Made by a program: the position numbers and the translations under genes. A stretch of DNA of 64,000 nucleotides from Congregibacter litoralis KT71 (GTDB lineage: Bacteria > Pseudomonadota > Gammaproteobacteria > Pseudomonadales > Halieaceae), in contig NZ_CM002299.1 of the NCBI RefSeq assembly GCF_000153125.2, forward strand, positions 4,195,338-4,259,337, given 5' to 3'. This document shows, one piece after another, positions 55,406-64,000 of this stretch. The notes under the pieces are model-generated. The model made no database searches, was not told the origin of the DNA, and was given only the letters and a program-made list of their open reading frames with translations. Numbering within the stretch: position 1 is the first letter of the stretch; every line of letters begins with the position of its first letter.

Positions 55406-56254
55406 GTGACAGGAAAACTGCTGAGAAAACTTGTGCTGGGAGCGCTGCTCCCGGGCTTTGCTGCATGCACGGAACTACCTTTTCAGGACACGGCTCTACC
55501 GGCGGTTCCGGAAACGGCGCAAATCATTATTGTGAGCGAGGTTCACGACAACCCCCGACACCACCTCATCCAGGCGGAGTACATCCGGACATTGCAGCCC
55601 GCTGCCGTCGCCTTCGAAATGCTTACGAGCGAACAAGCAGAGATTTCCAACAGCACAGCGGAACGCGGCCCAGCCTTGGCCGATGCCATCGGCTGGCATG
55701 ACAGTGGCTGGCCCCCCTGGGAGATCTATCAACCGGTTTTTGAAGCGACGGGGAGCACAAAGATTTACGGGATGGCCTTGCCCCGGGAGCGTGTGCGCCG
55801 AGCCGTCGGAGAAAGCGCCAGCGCCGTCTTTGCGGGCGACAGTAAAGCCTTTGGACTCACCACGCCCCTCCCCGATGATCAGCAGGCAGCCCGGGAGGCG
55901 CACCAACAGGCGGTGCACTGCAACATGCTGCCGCTCGAACTCCTCGGTGGCATGGTGGAAGCCCAGCGCCTTCGGGATGCCTCCTTTGCCGCAACGGCGC
56001 TCACGGCCCTAAGGGAGACCGGCGGTCCCGTCGTGGTGATCACCGGAACGGGCCACGCCCGAAAGGACTGGGGGATGCCCGAAGCAATCGCAGCAGCATC
56101 GCCCGATACGGTCGTAGTGAGCATCGGCCAGCTGGAGAAAGCAGCCACCCAGAGCGCAAACAAGGCTGCGTCTGACGATGAAAGTTTTTACGACCACAGG
56201 CTCTTCGCAGACCCCGTAGGCAGAGAGGACCCCTGCCAGGGAATGATGCAATGA
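55406..56254 (+). CDS. ChaN-like haem-binding lipoprotein family protein
   Basis: The 282-residue protein has an N-terminal lipoprotein signal with Cys21 in a GFAAC lipobox (start GTG 55406; the longer frame is not needed). The ChaN/DUF399 pattern is visible: VSEVHDNPRHHLIQAEYI, AVAFEMLTSEQ, and VVVITGTGHARKDWG near the end. Campylobacter ChaN binds haem, and related proteins are of uncertain role. It is coupled by an ATGA overlap to the MFS gene downstream, so a haem or metal-related transport role is a reasonable inference. Confidence 0.85.
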   Translation: MTGKLLRKLVLGALLPGFAACTELPFQDTALPAVPETAQIIIVSEVHDNPRHHLIQAEYIRTLQPAAVAFEMLTSEQAEISNSTAERGPALADAIGWHDSGWPPWEIYQPVFEATGSTKIYGMALPRERVRRAVGESASAVFAGDSKAFGLTTPLPDDQQAAREAHQQAVHCNMLPLELLGGMVEAQRLRDASFAATALTALRETGGPVVVITGTGHARKDWGMPEAIAAASPDTVVVSIGQLEKAATQSANKAASDDESFYDHRLFADPVGREDPCQGMMQ

Positions 56255-57510
56255 ATGACGAAGGGCCGAGCTCCCGACGATTACGCTGGCTTTACATGGC
56301 CAGCCTTATCCTCGCCGGCGACAGCATTTATCTCCTGGTGTACATGCGCCAGAGCTTTCAAACGAGCATGCACGAGGTCTTTGAGATCAGCTACACCCAG
56401 CTTGGCATCATGAATTCCATGTACGGGCTGCTGGCCATTACTGCTTACTTCGCCGGTGGCTGGCTCTCGGACCGGGTCGCAACGCGAACGCTCCTGAGTT
56501 TTTCACTGTTTGCGACGGGCCTGGGCGGCTATTACATGGCGACGATCCCCAGCTATCCCATGCTCCTTGCACTCCATGCCTTCTGGGGCGTTTCAACCAT
56601 CCTCACGTTCTGGGCGGCCCTGGTTAAGGCGACGCGCCTGTGGGGTGGATCCGATGATCAGGGGCGCACCTTCGGCATTCTCGATGCCGGGCGGGGTCTC
56701 GTAGGCGCGGTCATGATGACCGCCGGCGCCTGGGTGTTTTCACGGTCTGCCCTCGCCGCCGACGGACTGGTGGACGTCATTCTGCTCTACGCGACGGCAT
56801 CAATGGCGGCGGGGCTCTGCGTCCTCGCCTTTATTCCTCCGGATCATGCCCACGGCTCCCTCACGCACAGCGACAATAGCAACGCTCCCGCAGGACAGCT
56901 ACGGGTTGTGGCGAGAATGCCCGCCGTGTGGCTTCAGGCGCTTATTATTCTCATGGCCTATTGGCTCTATCTGGGTTCCTTTGAATTCGCCACCTTTGCG
57001 GAAAAGGTTTTTGATCAGGACAAGGTCTTTGGCGCGAGCCTCAGTGCTTTTCGGGAGTGGCTCCGGCCTGTTTCTGCCATCGCCGCAGGCTTCCTGGCGG
57101 ACCGCATTCGAGCCTCCCGCGCGGTATCCATCGCTTTTATCACCTCTGCAGTGGGCTATGGCGCCCTCGCGCTTATTCCCGGCAGGGCGGATCTTCTGTG
57201 GATGCTATGGATTCAGATCTCCGCCGTCGCCATCGCGGTTTTCGCGTTGCGGGGCATTTATTTTGCGCTGATGGAAGAGAGCAAGATTCCCCTGCTGGTC
57301 ACGGGTACCGCCGTGGGCCTGGTATCAACCATCGGGTTTACCGCCGACGTCTTTGCCTACCCCATGGTCGGCTGGTTCCTGGACAACTACGGACCCGCAA
57401 CCGGCTACCAATACTATTTCAGCATTCTCGCCGGTGCCTCGGTGTTTGGTCTGTTTTTGACCCTTACCCTGGGCTGGCAAAACCAGCGGGGAAAACCCCG
57501 AGAGCAGTGA
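56251..57510 (+). CDS. MFS transporter coupled to the ChaN-like gene
   Basis: The 419-residue protein has about 12 membrane helices and the nitrate/nitrite-porter-like MFS subfamily pattern (YGLLAITAYFAGGWLSDRVATRTLL). The substrate is not evident. The start overlaps the ChaN-like stop by 4 bp (ATGA), which argues that the two act together. It precedes PilU by 75 bp on the same strand, but PilU probably has its own promoter. Confidence 0.85.
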   Translation: MNDEGPSSRRLRWLYMASLILAGDSIYLLVYMRQSFQTSMHEVFEISYTQLGIMNSMYGLLAITAYFAGGWLSDRVATRTLLSFSLFATGLGGYYMATIPSYPMLLALHAFWGVSTILTFWAALVKATRLWGGSDDQGRTFGILDAGRGLVGAVMMTAGAWVFSRSALAADGLVDVILLYATASMAAGLCVLAFIPPDHAHGSLTHSDNSNAPAGQLRVVARMPAVWLQALIILMAYWLYLGSFEFATFAEKVFDQDKVFGASLSAFREWLRPVSAIAAGFLADRIRASRAVSIAFITSAVGYGALALIPGRADLLWMLWIQISAVAIAVFALRGIYFALMEESKIPLLVTGTAVGLVSTIGFTADVFAYPMVGWFLDNYGPATGYQYYFSILAGASVFGLFLTLTLGWQNQRGKPREQ

Positions 57511-57585
57511 TATCCGCAGTTACTTCAATCGCACCCCTTCACGGGCCTATACTGAGGTAATCATTAGCCGAGCGATCAGGGCCTC

Positions 57586-58797
57586 ATGAAAACACCCATA
57601 GACACCTATCTAACCATCCTCGCCCAGAAAGACGGCTCCGATTTGTACCTCAGCACCGGCGCCCCGCCCAGTGGAAAGTTTCAGGGGACGCTGATACCCA
57701 TGTCGAAAACACCCTACAAATCGGGTGAGATCGAAGCCATTGCCAACGCCATCATGGACGAAGAACAGCGGGAAGCTTTTGCTCGCGACCTGGAAATGAA
57801 TCTCGCGGTCTCCCTGGCTCAGATCGGGCGTTTCCGTATCAACATATTCAAGCAGCGCAATGAGATTTCTATCGTCGCGCGCAACATCAAAGCCGATATC
57901 CCCAAGTTCGAGGATCTCGGCCTGCCAGAAGTTTTGAAAGAAATCATCACCACAAAACGCGGTTTAGTACTGTTTGTGGGCGGCACCGGCTCGGGAAAAT
58001 CAACATCCCTGGCGGCGCTGATTGATCATCGCAACAGCACGTCTGCGGGGCATATCATTACCATCGAAGATCCCGTGGAGTATGTGCACAACCACAAGAA
58101 AAGCATCATCAATCAGCGGGAAGTGGGGGTTGATACCCGGAGCTTTCAGGCGGCTCTGAAAAACACCCTGCGCCAGGCGCCGGATGTGATTCTCATCGGC
58201 GAGATTCGCGATCGCCAGACCATGGAGCACGCACTGGAATTTGCCGAAACCGGTCACCTGGCAATATCCACGCTCCACGCGACGAATGCCAATCAGGCCC
58301 TGGAAAGGATCATCAACCTGTTCCCCGAGGATCGCAAACATCAGCTTCTCCTCGCACTGTCCCAGAACATGCGCGCCATTGTTTCCCAGCGACTCATCCC
58401 CACGGTGGACGGCAAGCGATGTGCCGCGGTAGAAGTCTTGCTGGGCACCAAAACTATCCAGGACATGATCCTGAAAAATCGCCTGGAAGAGATTAAGGAG
58501 ATTATGGAGAAGTCGGAAAACCTGGGCATGCAAACCTTTGATACGGCGCTCTTCAAACTCTACAAAGACGAAAAAATCACCTTCGACGAAGCCGTCGCAA
58601 ACTCGGATTCGCCCAATAACCTGCGCTTGAAAATCAAACTCTCCAAGGAAAACGATGCACCCGAGGAGCCGGCCTTGCCGGACGAAAAACCCGCGGAAGC
58701 CCCCAAGGCAAATCCCTTCGACTCGAGCTTTGGCGAGCTGAAACTGGAAACCATCGACGACGATGACGAGAACCCCTTCAAGGGGTCTGGTGCTTAG
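57586..58797 (+). CDS. pilU: type IV pilus retraction ATPase PilU
   Basis: The 403-residue secretion ATPase of the PilT/PilU family has Walker A GGTGSGKST (132-140), the Asp and His box segments ITIEDPVEYVH and LHATNA, and Walker B DVILIGEIRD. PilU, the accessory retraction motor that works with PilT, usually has a longer C-terminal tail. Here an acidic Pro-rich tail of about 50 residues ends the protein. It powers twitching motility or DNA uptake. It stands alone here. Confidence 0.9.
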   Translation: MKTPIDTYLTILAQKDGSDLYLSTGAPPSGKFQGTLIPMSKTPYKSGEIEAIANAIMDEEQREAFARDLEMNLAVSLAQIGRFRINIFKQRNEISIVARNIKADIPKFEDLGLPEVLKEIITTKRGLVLFVGGTGSGKSTSLAALIDHRNSTSAGHIITIEDPVEYVHNHKKSIINQREVGVDTRSFQAALKNTLRQAPDVILIGEIRDRQTMEHALEFAETGHLAISTLHATNANQALERIINLFPEDRKHQLLLALSQNMRAIVSQRLIPTVDGKRCAAVEVLLGTKTIQDMILKNRLEEIKEIMEKSENLGMQTFDTALFKLYKDEKITFDEAVANSDSPNNLRLKIKLSKENDAPEEPALPDEKPAEAPKANPFDSSFGELKLETIDDDDENPFKGSGA

Positions 58798-58801
58798 GGC
58801 T

Positions 58802-61036
58802 TTAATCCACAGTCGCGAGTGACTCCTCACGAATGCGAAGAGAGTTCAACACGATGGTGATGGATGAGGCGGCCATGGCGATTGCGGCGACCGCCGGGTG
58901 TACCCAACCCACGAGCGCCGCGGGTATCGCCACCAGATTGTAGATCACCGCTCCAAAAATATTCTGGCGCAAGACCCCACCGGCAGAAGAAACCAGGGTC
59001 AGCAATCCCGGAACGCGCTCCACACCGCCGCGGAGCAGGGTTGCAGCGGAGGCCGTGCGCGCCGCATCCAGAGCGTTTTCTACGGCGACCCCCAGATCTG
59101 CCGCGGCGATCGCCGGACCATCATTGAGACCATCTCCCACAAAGGCCGTAGCACAACCCTGGGCGGCGTCTTCAACAATGGATACCTTGTCTTCCGGTGA
59201 GCATCGGGCAATGCCCTCCACCCCCAACTCCCGCGCAATACGCGCCACGGGCTTGGAAGCATCGCCGCTCAGAATAGTCACCGCTATCCCCTGGCTTTTT
59301 AGCCACTCAATAGCATCCCGGGCACCCGGGCGAAGAGGGTCATGAAGATCAATGGCACCAAGCACCTCATCGTTGCGTGCCACCCACACACGCGAAAACC
59401 CCTCGTCCTCAGCAAAGGGGCATTGAAGACCTTCCTCCTCAAACCACTGCGCGCTACCCACGCGCAAGATCGTCGCCGCAGACTCCAGGCGTACGCCCCG
59501 TCCCACCACCGTGCGAGTGTGATCTGGCGTTTGCCCATGGTTTTCTTCATCGCGATCAAAGAACCCATAAGTATCCAGCTTCAGGTTGCGCGCCAGAGCC
59601 TCTCTGACGATGGCCGTTGCCAGAGGATGACGGGAGTGTCGTTCTACCCGCGCCGCCAGGGCAAGAAGCTCCCCCTCGCTCACACCGGCCACGGGCTTTA
59701 GGGCGCATACCACCGGCTTGCCCTCGGTCAGCGTGCCGGTTTTATCCAGAAACACCCGACGTATTTTTTCGGCCCCGGTCAGCACCCGCAGATCCCGCAG
59801 CAAAATCCCCGCCGCTACCGCCCGACGCGTCGCGCCCAGTCCTGCCAGGGGCGCCGCAAGGGACAGGGCGCAGGGGCAGGCAATAACAAACACGGCGATG
59901 GCACGCTCGGCGACCGCTATTGCTCCGGCACCGGTCGCCACCGCAACACACCCGCCGATGACCGCAGCGATGGTCGCGAGGAGCAAAAAGTAACGCGCCA
60001 CCAGATCAATACGACGCTGCCAATCGGGCTTGCGCATCAGGGTGGAACGAACCTGCCGGGCCAGGGCGTCGATGCGCCGATCGCCCGACGCGCCCGTGAC
60101 CCGAAGCTTCAGGGGGCCTTCTACCACCACCTCCCCGGCACAGAGCGCATCCCCGGTCTTTACACGAATCGCCCGGGACTCCCCGGTCAACAGATGGCGG
60201 TCCAGGAGTCCGTCGCTTCCCTCGACCACACCGTCTGCGGCCAGGGTGTCCCCCACCTCGGCAAGCAACAGATCGCCTGCAGCGATCTGGCTGACAGGAA
60301 CAATCTCCAACGCCCCGTTGGTGGCTATTCTGGCGACTTTTCCTGGGGCGAGATCCAGGAGCTGCGCCAGGGCATCGCGGCCCCTGCGAGCCACCTTTAA
60401 CTGTATGAGACGCGCTAACAGTTGGAGAGTGATGAGCGCGACCGCCACCTCGAAATACACGTCGGCACCGCCGCCGGCCAGGGAAAACACCGATAAAGCT
60501 ACAGCGCCGGCGACACCTATGCTCACCAGGGCATCGATACCCGCGGCACCCACCCGCAGGGTTGCAAAGGCCATGGCGTAAAAGGGCCGGCCACAGACCA
60601 GGATTACGGGCAGACTGGCGATCGCCGCCGCCCAGGCGAGGCCGTGGGCCACGGCGGCATTCGGCGCCGCGTCGAGATAGAGGCCAATAGATGGCAGCAT
60701 GGTCCACATACCAAAGAACATAGCGACCACGAATTTAAGTCGCAGGGAACGCTCCGGCGCGTCGACGCCATCGCCGGCGGCTTCTTCGCCCGGCCTGCGC
60801 GCTGTATAGCCGAGGCTCGTAATGACGTTCCGGGCGGCATCAGCGTTCTGTTGCCCCGAGCGCCAGCGAAGGAGAGCGGCGCCCGCTGCCAGGTCCACGG
60901 AGGCCTCGACCACCCCGGGAAGTTGTCCCAGGCGCCGCTCCAGCGATGAGGCGCATCCACCGCAGAACATGCCGTCAACAATTAACAGTTCGTCGATATG
61001 CGCCGAAGACGAAAGTGCGCTAACGGCCTGATTCAT
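58802..61036 (-). CDS. ccoI: copper-transporting P-type ATPase CcoI of the cbb3 oxidase
   Basis: The 744-residue P1B ATPase has an N-terminal metal-binding MFCGGC (Cys25, Cys28), eight membrane helices, the CPC motif at 387-389 (IACPCALS), the phosphorylation motif DKTGTLTEG (Asp431), the HP segment SRHPLA and GDGLNDGPAI. It is the last gene of the cbb3 operon, after the CcoP-like cytochrome gene with a 5-bp gap. CcoI delivers copper to the CuB site of cbb3 oxidases. Confidence 0.92.
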   Translation of the reverse strand: MNQAVSALSSSAHIDELLIVDGMFCGGCASSLERRLGQLPGVVEASVDLAAGAALLRWRSGQQNADAARNVITSLGYTARRPGEEAAGDGVDAPERSLRLKFVVAMFFGMWTMLPSIGLYLDAAPNAAVAHGLAWAAAIASLPVILVCGRPFYAMAFATLRVGAAGIDALVSIGVAGAVALSVFSLAGGGADVYFEVAVALITLQLLARLIQLKVARRGRDALAQLLDLAPGKVARIATNGALEIVPVSQIAAGDLLLAEVGDTLAADGVVEGSDGLLDRHLLTGESRAIRVKTGDALCAGEVVVEGPLKLRVTGASGDRRIDALARQVRSTLMRKPDWQRRIDLVARYFLLLATIAAVIGGCVAVATGAGAIAVAERAIAVFVIACPCALSLAAPLAGLGATRRAVAAGILLRDLRVLTGAEKIRRVFLDKTGTLTEGKPVVCALKPVAGVSEGELLALAARVERHSRHPLATAIVREALARNLKLDTYGFFDRDEENHGQTPDHTRTVVGRGVRLESAATILRVGSAQWFEEEGLQCPFAEDEGFSRVWVARNDEVLGAIDLHDPLRPGARDAIEWLKSQGIAVTILSGDASKPVARIARELGVEGIARCSPEDKVSIVEDAAQGCATAFVGDGLNDGPAIAAADLGVAVENALDAARTASAATLLRGGVERVPGLLTLVSSAGGVLRQNIFGAVIYNLVAIPAALVGWVHPAVAAIAMAASSITIVLNSLRIREESLATVD

Positions 61037-61041
61037 GGGGC

Positions 61042-61629
61042 TCAGCCGTCACCAAAGACGGCGTTGAGCTCTTCTCCCCCGCTCCAGGGCGCGGTGCGCT
61101 CAGGATCACGCGCTCGCCCCTTGGCGATTTCGTCGGGCGTCAGGGGCGAGGCGTCATTTCCCCAGGTGGAGCGAATGTGGCTCGTCACCGAGGCAAGCTC
61201 TGCATCGGACAATCTCGAAAAGGCCGGCATGACGCCGTTGTAGACCGCGCCCTGCACCTGGATAGGCCCCTGGATACCGTAGAGCATGATCTGCACAAGA
61301 CGCTCCCGGGAGCCCAGCACCCAGCGCGAATCAACCAGGGGCGGAAACACGCCGGCCAGGCCCTTGCCGTCCGCCTGATGGCAGGCAACGCAGTTGGCCG
61401 CAAAAACCTGAGCCCCATCGACCTGGTCCATGGTGGGCACCTCGATGGGTGTTCTACGGTCACCGGCCGTGAGGGGGAAGCCGGCATTGGCAAAGTAATA
61501 CCAGACCCCCCAGGACACCATGACCACCGCCAGAATCAACAGCGGCAAAGGCGTGGGATTGCGCAGCTCTTCGGGTTCATCGCGCTCCCGGGACTGGGTC
61601 CGGGCGCGATTTTTTTGCTGGGGTGTCAC
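61042..61629 (-). CDS. mono-haem membrane cytochrome c, CcoP-like
   Basis: The 195-residue protein has one N-terminal membrane helix (about residues 26-46) and a single CVACH haem motif (80-84) with an axial Met in VMPAFSRLS. Canonical CcoP has two CXXCH motifs, so this is a short form. It overlaps the CcoO stop by 4 bp. It passes electrons to the oxidase. Confidence 0.85.
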   Translation of the reverse strand: MTPQQKNRARTQSRERDEPEELRNPTPLPLLILAVVMVSWGVWYYFANAGFPLTAGDRRTPIEVPTMDQVDGAQVFAANCVACHQADGKGLAGVFPPLVDSRWVLGSRERLVQIMLYGIQGPIQVQGAVYNGVMPAFSRLSDAELASVTSHIRSTWGNDASPLTPDEIAKGRARDPERTAPWSGGEELNAVFGDG

Positions 61630-62240
61630 GGCCCTACCTCCTCACCGGCATCCGCCCGGGGAATCTCATTCACCTCGTAGGTCCGATCGAGTTCCAGCAG
61701 GTACTGCACGAGATCGAGGGCCTCCGGCAGCGCGACAATGACACCACTCTCGGGCGCGTAATCCGGCGGGAGATCCACCACGACGCCGCCTTCTTCTACC
61801 GCATCTACCTCCGCAAACAAAAACGGATAGCTGGGCATGATGCTCCAGGGCATGATGGCCCGGGGATTGTAGAGGTGGGACAAATGCCATGCGCTGCTCG
61901 GCTGCCGGGCTCCGATGTTCAGAAGATCAGGACCCGTGCGCATGGTCCCCAGCAGGTGCGGCGAATCATAGGTGTAGTCACCGGGCACCGATGGACGACC
62001 CCATCCGCGCAGACCGTCAGGCCCGAGGGAAGGGTCCCGGGGCTGCTGGCTGTGGCAATACACACAACCCAGGCTGACGTACAGGTCGCGACCGCGCTGC
62101 GCCGATTCGGAGTAGGGCTCCAATCCCCGGGGCACCTTGGCCGATGACTGCAGCTGAATCGTGGGCATGACAACAATCATCAGGGTGGCAAACAACAGAA
62201 TCATTGCCGCGCCTGCGAGAATTCCAACGGCGCGCGTCAT
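61626..62240 (-). CDS. ccoO: cytochrome cbb3 oxidase subunit CcoO
   Basis: The 204-residue protein has one N-terminal membrane helix and a mono-haem CVYCH motif (59-63) in the context LGCVYCHSQQPRD, with a later haem-ligand Met. It matches CcoO. The ATG at 62240 is coupled to the CcoN stop (ATGA). It carries electrons from CcoP to CcoN. Confidence 0.9.
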   Translation of the reverse strand: MTRAVGILAGAAMILLFATLMIVVMPTIQLQSSAKVPRGLEPYSESAQRGRDLYVSLGCVYCHSQQPRDPSLGPDGLRGWGRPSVPGDYTYDSPHLLGTMRTGPDLLNIGARQPSSAWHLSHLYNPRAIMPWSIMPSYPFLFAEVDAVEEGGVVVDLPPDYAPESGVIVALPEALDLVQYLLELDRTYEVNEIPRADAGEEVGP

Positions 62241-63895
62241 GCTGGCTGCTCCTGACGTCGGAACAAGGCCGCGCCGGGCTTCCGCGCTCCCCAACCCAAG
62301 AGGATAAGGAATGCGTGGCCGGTGAAAATCAGATGGCCGAGGGTCATGAGGCTACCTCCTGCGGAACGTGCCACCAGATAAGGCTCGGTGATAAGCACCG
62401 AATCCATGAAAGGCCTGTCGGGATCGAGCATCGCGAGGCCCTGTAACCAGCCGCCGATGGTCAGGGGCCAGAAGTAGACAAGAAAGCCCGCGAACACCAG
62501 CCAGAAATGCGCCGCGATCGCCCGGGGAAAGGGCCACTCCCTCCCCGTCACCCGGGGCATGATGAAGTAGACGCTGCCGAACATGACGAAGGCGAAAAAG
62601 CCGTAGGCACCAAGATGCGCGTGGGCCACGGTGTAATGGGTGAAGTGAGTCACCGCATTCACACTGCGAAGCGCCTCCAGAGACCCCTGCACGCTGGCAG
62701 CGGTGTAGAGCATTGCGCCAACCGTTACAAAACGCAGGGTGGGGGAGTAAATCAGCAGTCGCCAGTGCCGCGCCACGGTCATGTGATGGTTTACGGCCAC
62801 GGATAGCACAGGAATCACCATCATCACACTGTGGACAATGGACAGCGTGACGGCCCAGGTGGGCACGGGACCGCCGATAAGATGATGAAGACCGACCTGG
62901 GAGTAAAAAAGCGCCAATGCCCAGAAGCCGATGAGTGACAGACCGTAGGAATAGATGGGGGCACCCACAATCTTGGGGATCATGTAGTAAGCCGCGGCCA
63001 GCCCGAGCGGCGTCATCCAGAGCCCCAGCACGTTGTGGGCATACCACCAGTTGAGCATGGATTGCTCAACGCCCCCGAAGAGGTTGGGCAGATTCGCGGT
63101 AAGGAACAGCATAGGGAACCAGATGAGCGCGGCGATGAGATACCAGGCACTGACGTACAGATGCTGCACCCTGCGCTGGAGCAAGGTCAGAATCAAAGGC
63201 ACAGCCGCAAACCCTCCACCGAGCACCAGCAGGATATCCACGATCCAGGGAAACTCCAGCCATTCGAGACCGTCGCTGTAGCCCAGGAGAACAGCAGCAA
63301 TACCGCCGATTACACCCAGGTTCCACACCACGGCTCCCAGTGTGGCCCAGTTGGCTCCCACCAGCGGTGTTTTAAATAAACGGGGGATCAGCCAGACACC
63401 CACAGAGATCCCCGCCATGGAGGACCAGCCGTAGGCCGCGGCATTGAGGTGCGCAGGTCGAATGCGCCCAAAGGTTAGCGCGGCGTCTTGAACTAAAAAC
63501 TCGGGAATGTGCAGCTTGAGGGACGCCACCACGCCCAGAAGCGAAGCCACGGCCAGCCAGAGGAGCGACGACATCATCCAGACCAGCACCGGCACGCGCG
63601 TTGAGGCGTCGGCGATCCAGCGAGCAGCCAGGGCATCATCGACGGCGCTGCTGTCCTCGTCCTCTCCGGGCTCGACCACGCGGTCGTCATCCCGCGAGCG
63701 CTGCATGTCCGCGCGATCAGCTTCGGTCATGGCGGGGTCTTCGATACGACCCACCTCACCTTCCGCGAAGATCGTGCGAGCCGCGCGCTCCCCCAAAGTG
63801 AACTGGTCATTCGCAAGAGCCCAGATCAGCAACGCCAGACCGCCAACGGAAATCACGAAGGTCGCGGCAAGGAGAAACGAAATTGCTGTGGTCAT
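62237..63895 (-). CDS. ccoN: cbb3-type oxidase catalytic subunit CcoN with an N-terminal CcoS-like domain
   Basis: The 552-residue protein (ATG 63895) starts with a CcoS-like segment: one hydrophobic helix FVISVGGLALLIWALAND followed by QFTLGERAARTIF. An acidic linker (46-90) leads to CcoN. CcoN has haem ligands His149 in RPAHLN and His425/His427 in THYTVAHAHLG, and CuB ligands His287 in WWYAHN and His337-His338 in LHHLIGG. CcoS is normally a separate assembly factor. This fusion explains the length (about 475 residues is usual for CcoN). A GTG at 63961 would add 22 more residues. The sequence is of the divergent cbb3 branch rather than the Rhodobacter type. Confidence 0.9.
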   Translation of the reverse strand: MTTAISFLLAATFVISVGGLALLIWALANDQFTLGERAARTIFAEGEVGRIEDPAMTEADRADMQRSRDDDRVVEPGEDEDSSAVDDALAARWIADASTRVPVLVWMMSSLLWLAVASLLGVVASLKLHIPEFLVQDAALTFGRIRPAHLNAAAYGWSSMAGISVGVWLIPRLFKTPLVGANWATLGAVVWNLGVIGGIAAVLLGYSDGLEWLEFPWIVDILLVLGGGFAAVPLILTLLQRRVQHLYVSAWYLIAALIWFPMLFLTANLPNLFGGVEQSMLNWWYAHNVLGLWMTPLGLAAAYYMIPKIVGAPIYSYGLSLIGFWALALFYSQVGLHHLIGGPVPTWAVTLSIVHSVMMVIPVLSVAVNHHMTVARHWRLLIYSPTLRFVTVGAMLYTAASVQGSLEALRSVNAVTHFTHYTVAHAHLGAYGFFAFVMFGSVYFIMPRVTGREWPFPRAIAAHFWLVFAGFLVYFWPLTIGGWLQGLAMLDPDRPFMDSVLITEPYLVARSAGGSLMTLGHLIFTGHAFLILLGWGARKPGAALFRRQEQPA

Positions 63896-63945
63896 AAAAA
63901 GTCGCTTATCTGATGACAGGGAATCTGGAAGGACTGACGGATCGT

Positions 63946-64000
63946 AGTTACCTGCACGCACTCACTTGCACGTAGTTACTTGCACTTAGGTACGTGCCTC
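63946..64000. repeat. 14-bp tandem repeat, four units, upstream of ccoN
   Basis: Units of a 14-bp motif close to agttacttgcacgt start at 63946, 63960, 63974 and 63988, the last cut by the window edge. It lies 50 bp before the ATG of CcoN at 63895, so it may sit in the leader of the operon. It is not in frame-preserving length, which fits non-coding DNA. Confidence 0.85.

Noticed and set aside
1..64000. tRNA, rRNA, insertion sequence or prophage
   Set aside because: I saw no cloverleaf, ribosomal sequence, transposase, integrase or phage structural gene while reading.

Overview
The window reads as chromosomal DNA from an aerobic, free-living, probably marine gammaproteobacterium. The GC-rich codon use, two large TonB-dependent receptors, a HiPIP, a cbb3-type oxidase, PilU and many exported amidohydrolases fit the OM60/NOR5 (Halieaceae) type of genome. 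That placement is inferred from gene content and has not been tested. I recognise no rRNA, tRNA, CRISPR array, insertion sequence or prophage.

Layout. 1-4.2 kb: a tight signalling operon with a LuxO-like sigma-54 response regulator, an H-NOX gas sensor and a hybrid histidine kinase that carries an HNOBA domain, a receiver and an HPt domain. 4.3-16.9 kb: AsmA, a glycine-zipper lipoprotein, two large amidohydrolases, an exported nucleoside hydrolase overlapping a glycosyltransferase, an MFS carrier, SelO, and a PyrD-PyrK fusion. 17-22 kb: a two-subunit molybdenum hydroxylase (IorAB type), an MBL-fold hydrolase and a class III aminotransferase. 22.2-24.5 kb: a minus-strand operon of a CysH-like APS reductase, an extended SDR and a DsbA-like oxidoreductase with an apparently non-canonical start. 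24.6-31.5 kb: an Nramp relative lacking the metal-ligand motifs, an amidohydrolase, a DUF885 hydrolase and a TonB receptor, which look like a set for scavenging peptide-like or cyclic amide substrates.

31.7-36.2 kb: a compact plus-strand operon of an exported protein, a TIGR04076 protein, an aldo/keto reductase, a PrnB-like (tryptophan dioxygenase superfamily) heme protein and a kynureninase-like PLP enzyme. This is the best candidate here for an under-described pathway. 36.2-46.3 kb: a metallophosphatase fused to DUF4174, an exported protein of unknown function, a bestrophin-like channel, and three paralogous membrane proteins with a TolB/FlgO-like domain and TPR repeats. 46.3-52.6 kb: a second TonB receptor, a patatin phospholipase and an acetoacetate-CoA ligase. 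52.7-58.8 kb: a 44-residue membrane protein, HiPIP, a DUF4149 protein, a CPA2 antiporter with a frameshift near its 3' end, a ChaN-like lipoprotein, an MFS carrier and PilU. 58.8-64 kb: a compact cbb3 oxidase operon in which the assembly factor CcoS appears to be fused to CcoN, followed by CcoO, a mono-haem CcoP-like cytochrome and the copper ATPase CcoI.

A scattered feature is short tandem duplications. They are 12 or 15 bp long inside genes and 14 bp between genes, at seven or more places, which looks like replication slippage filtered by reading frame.
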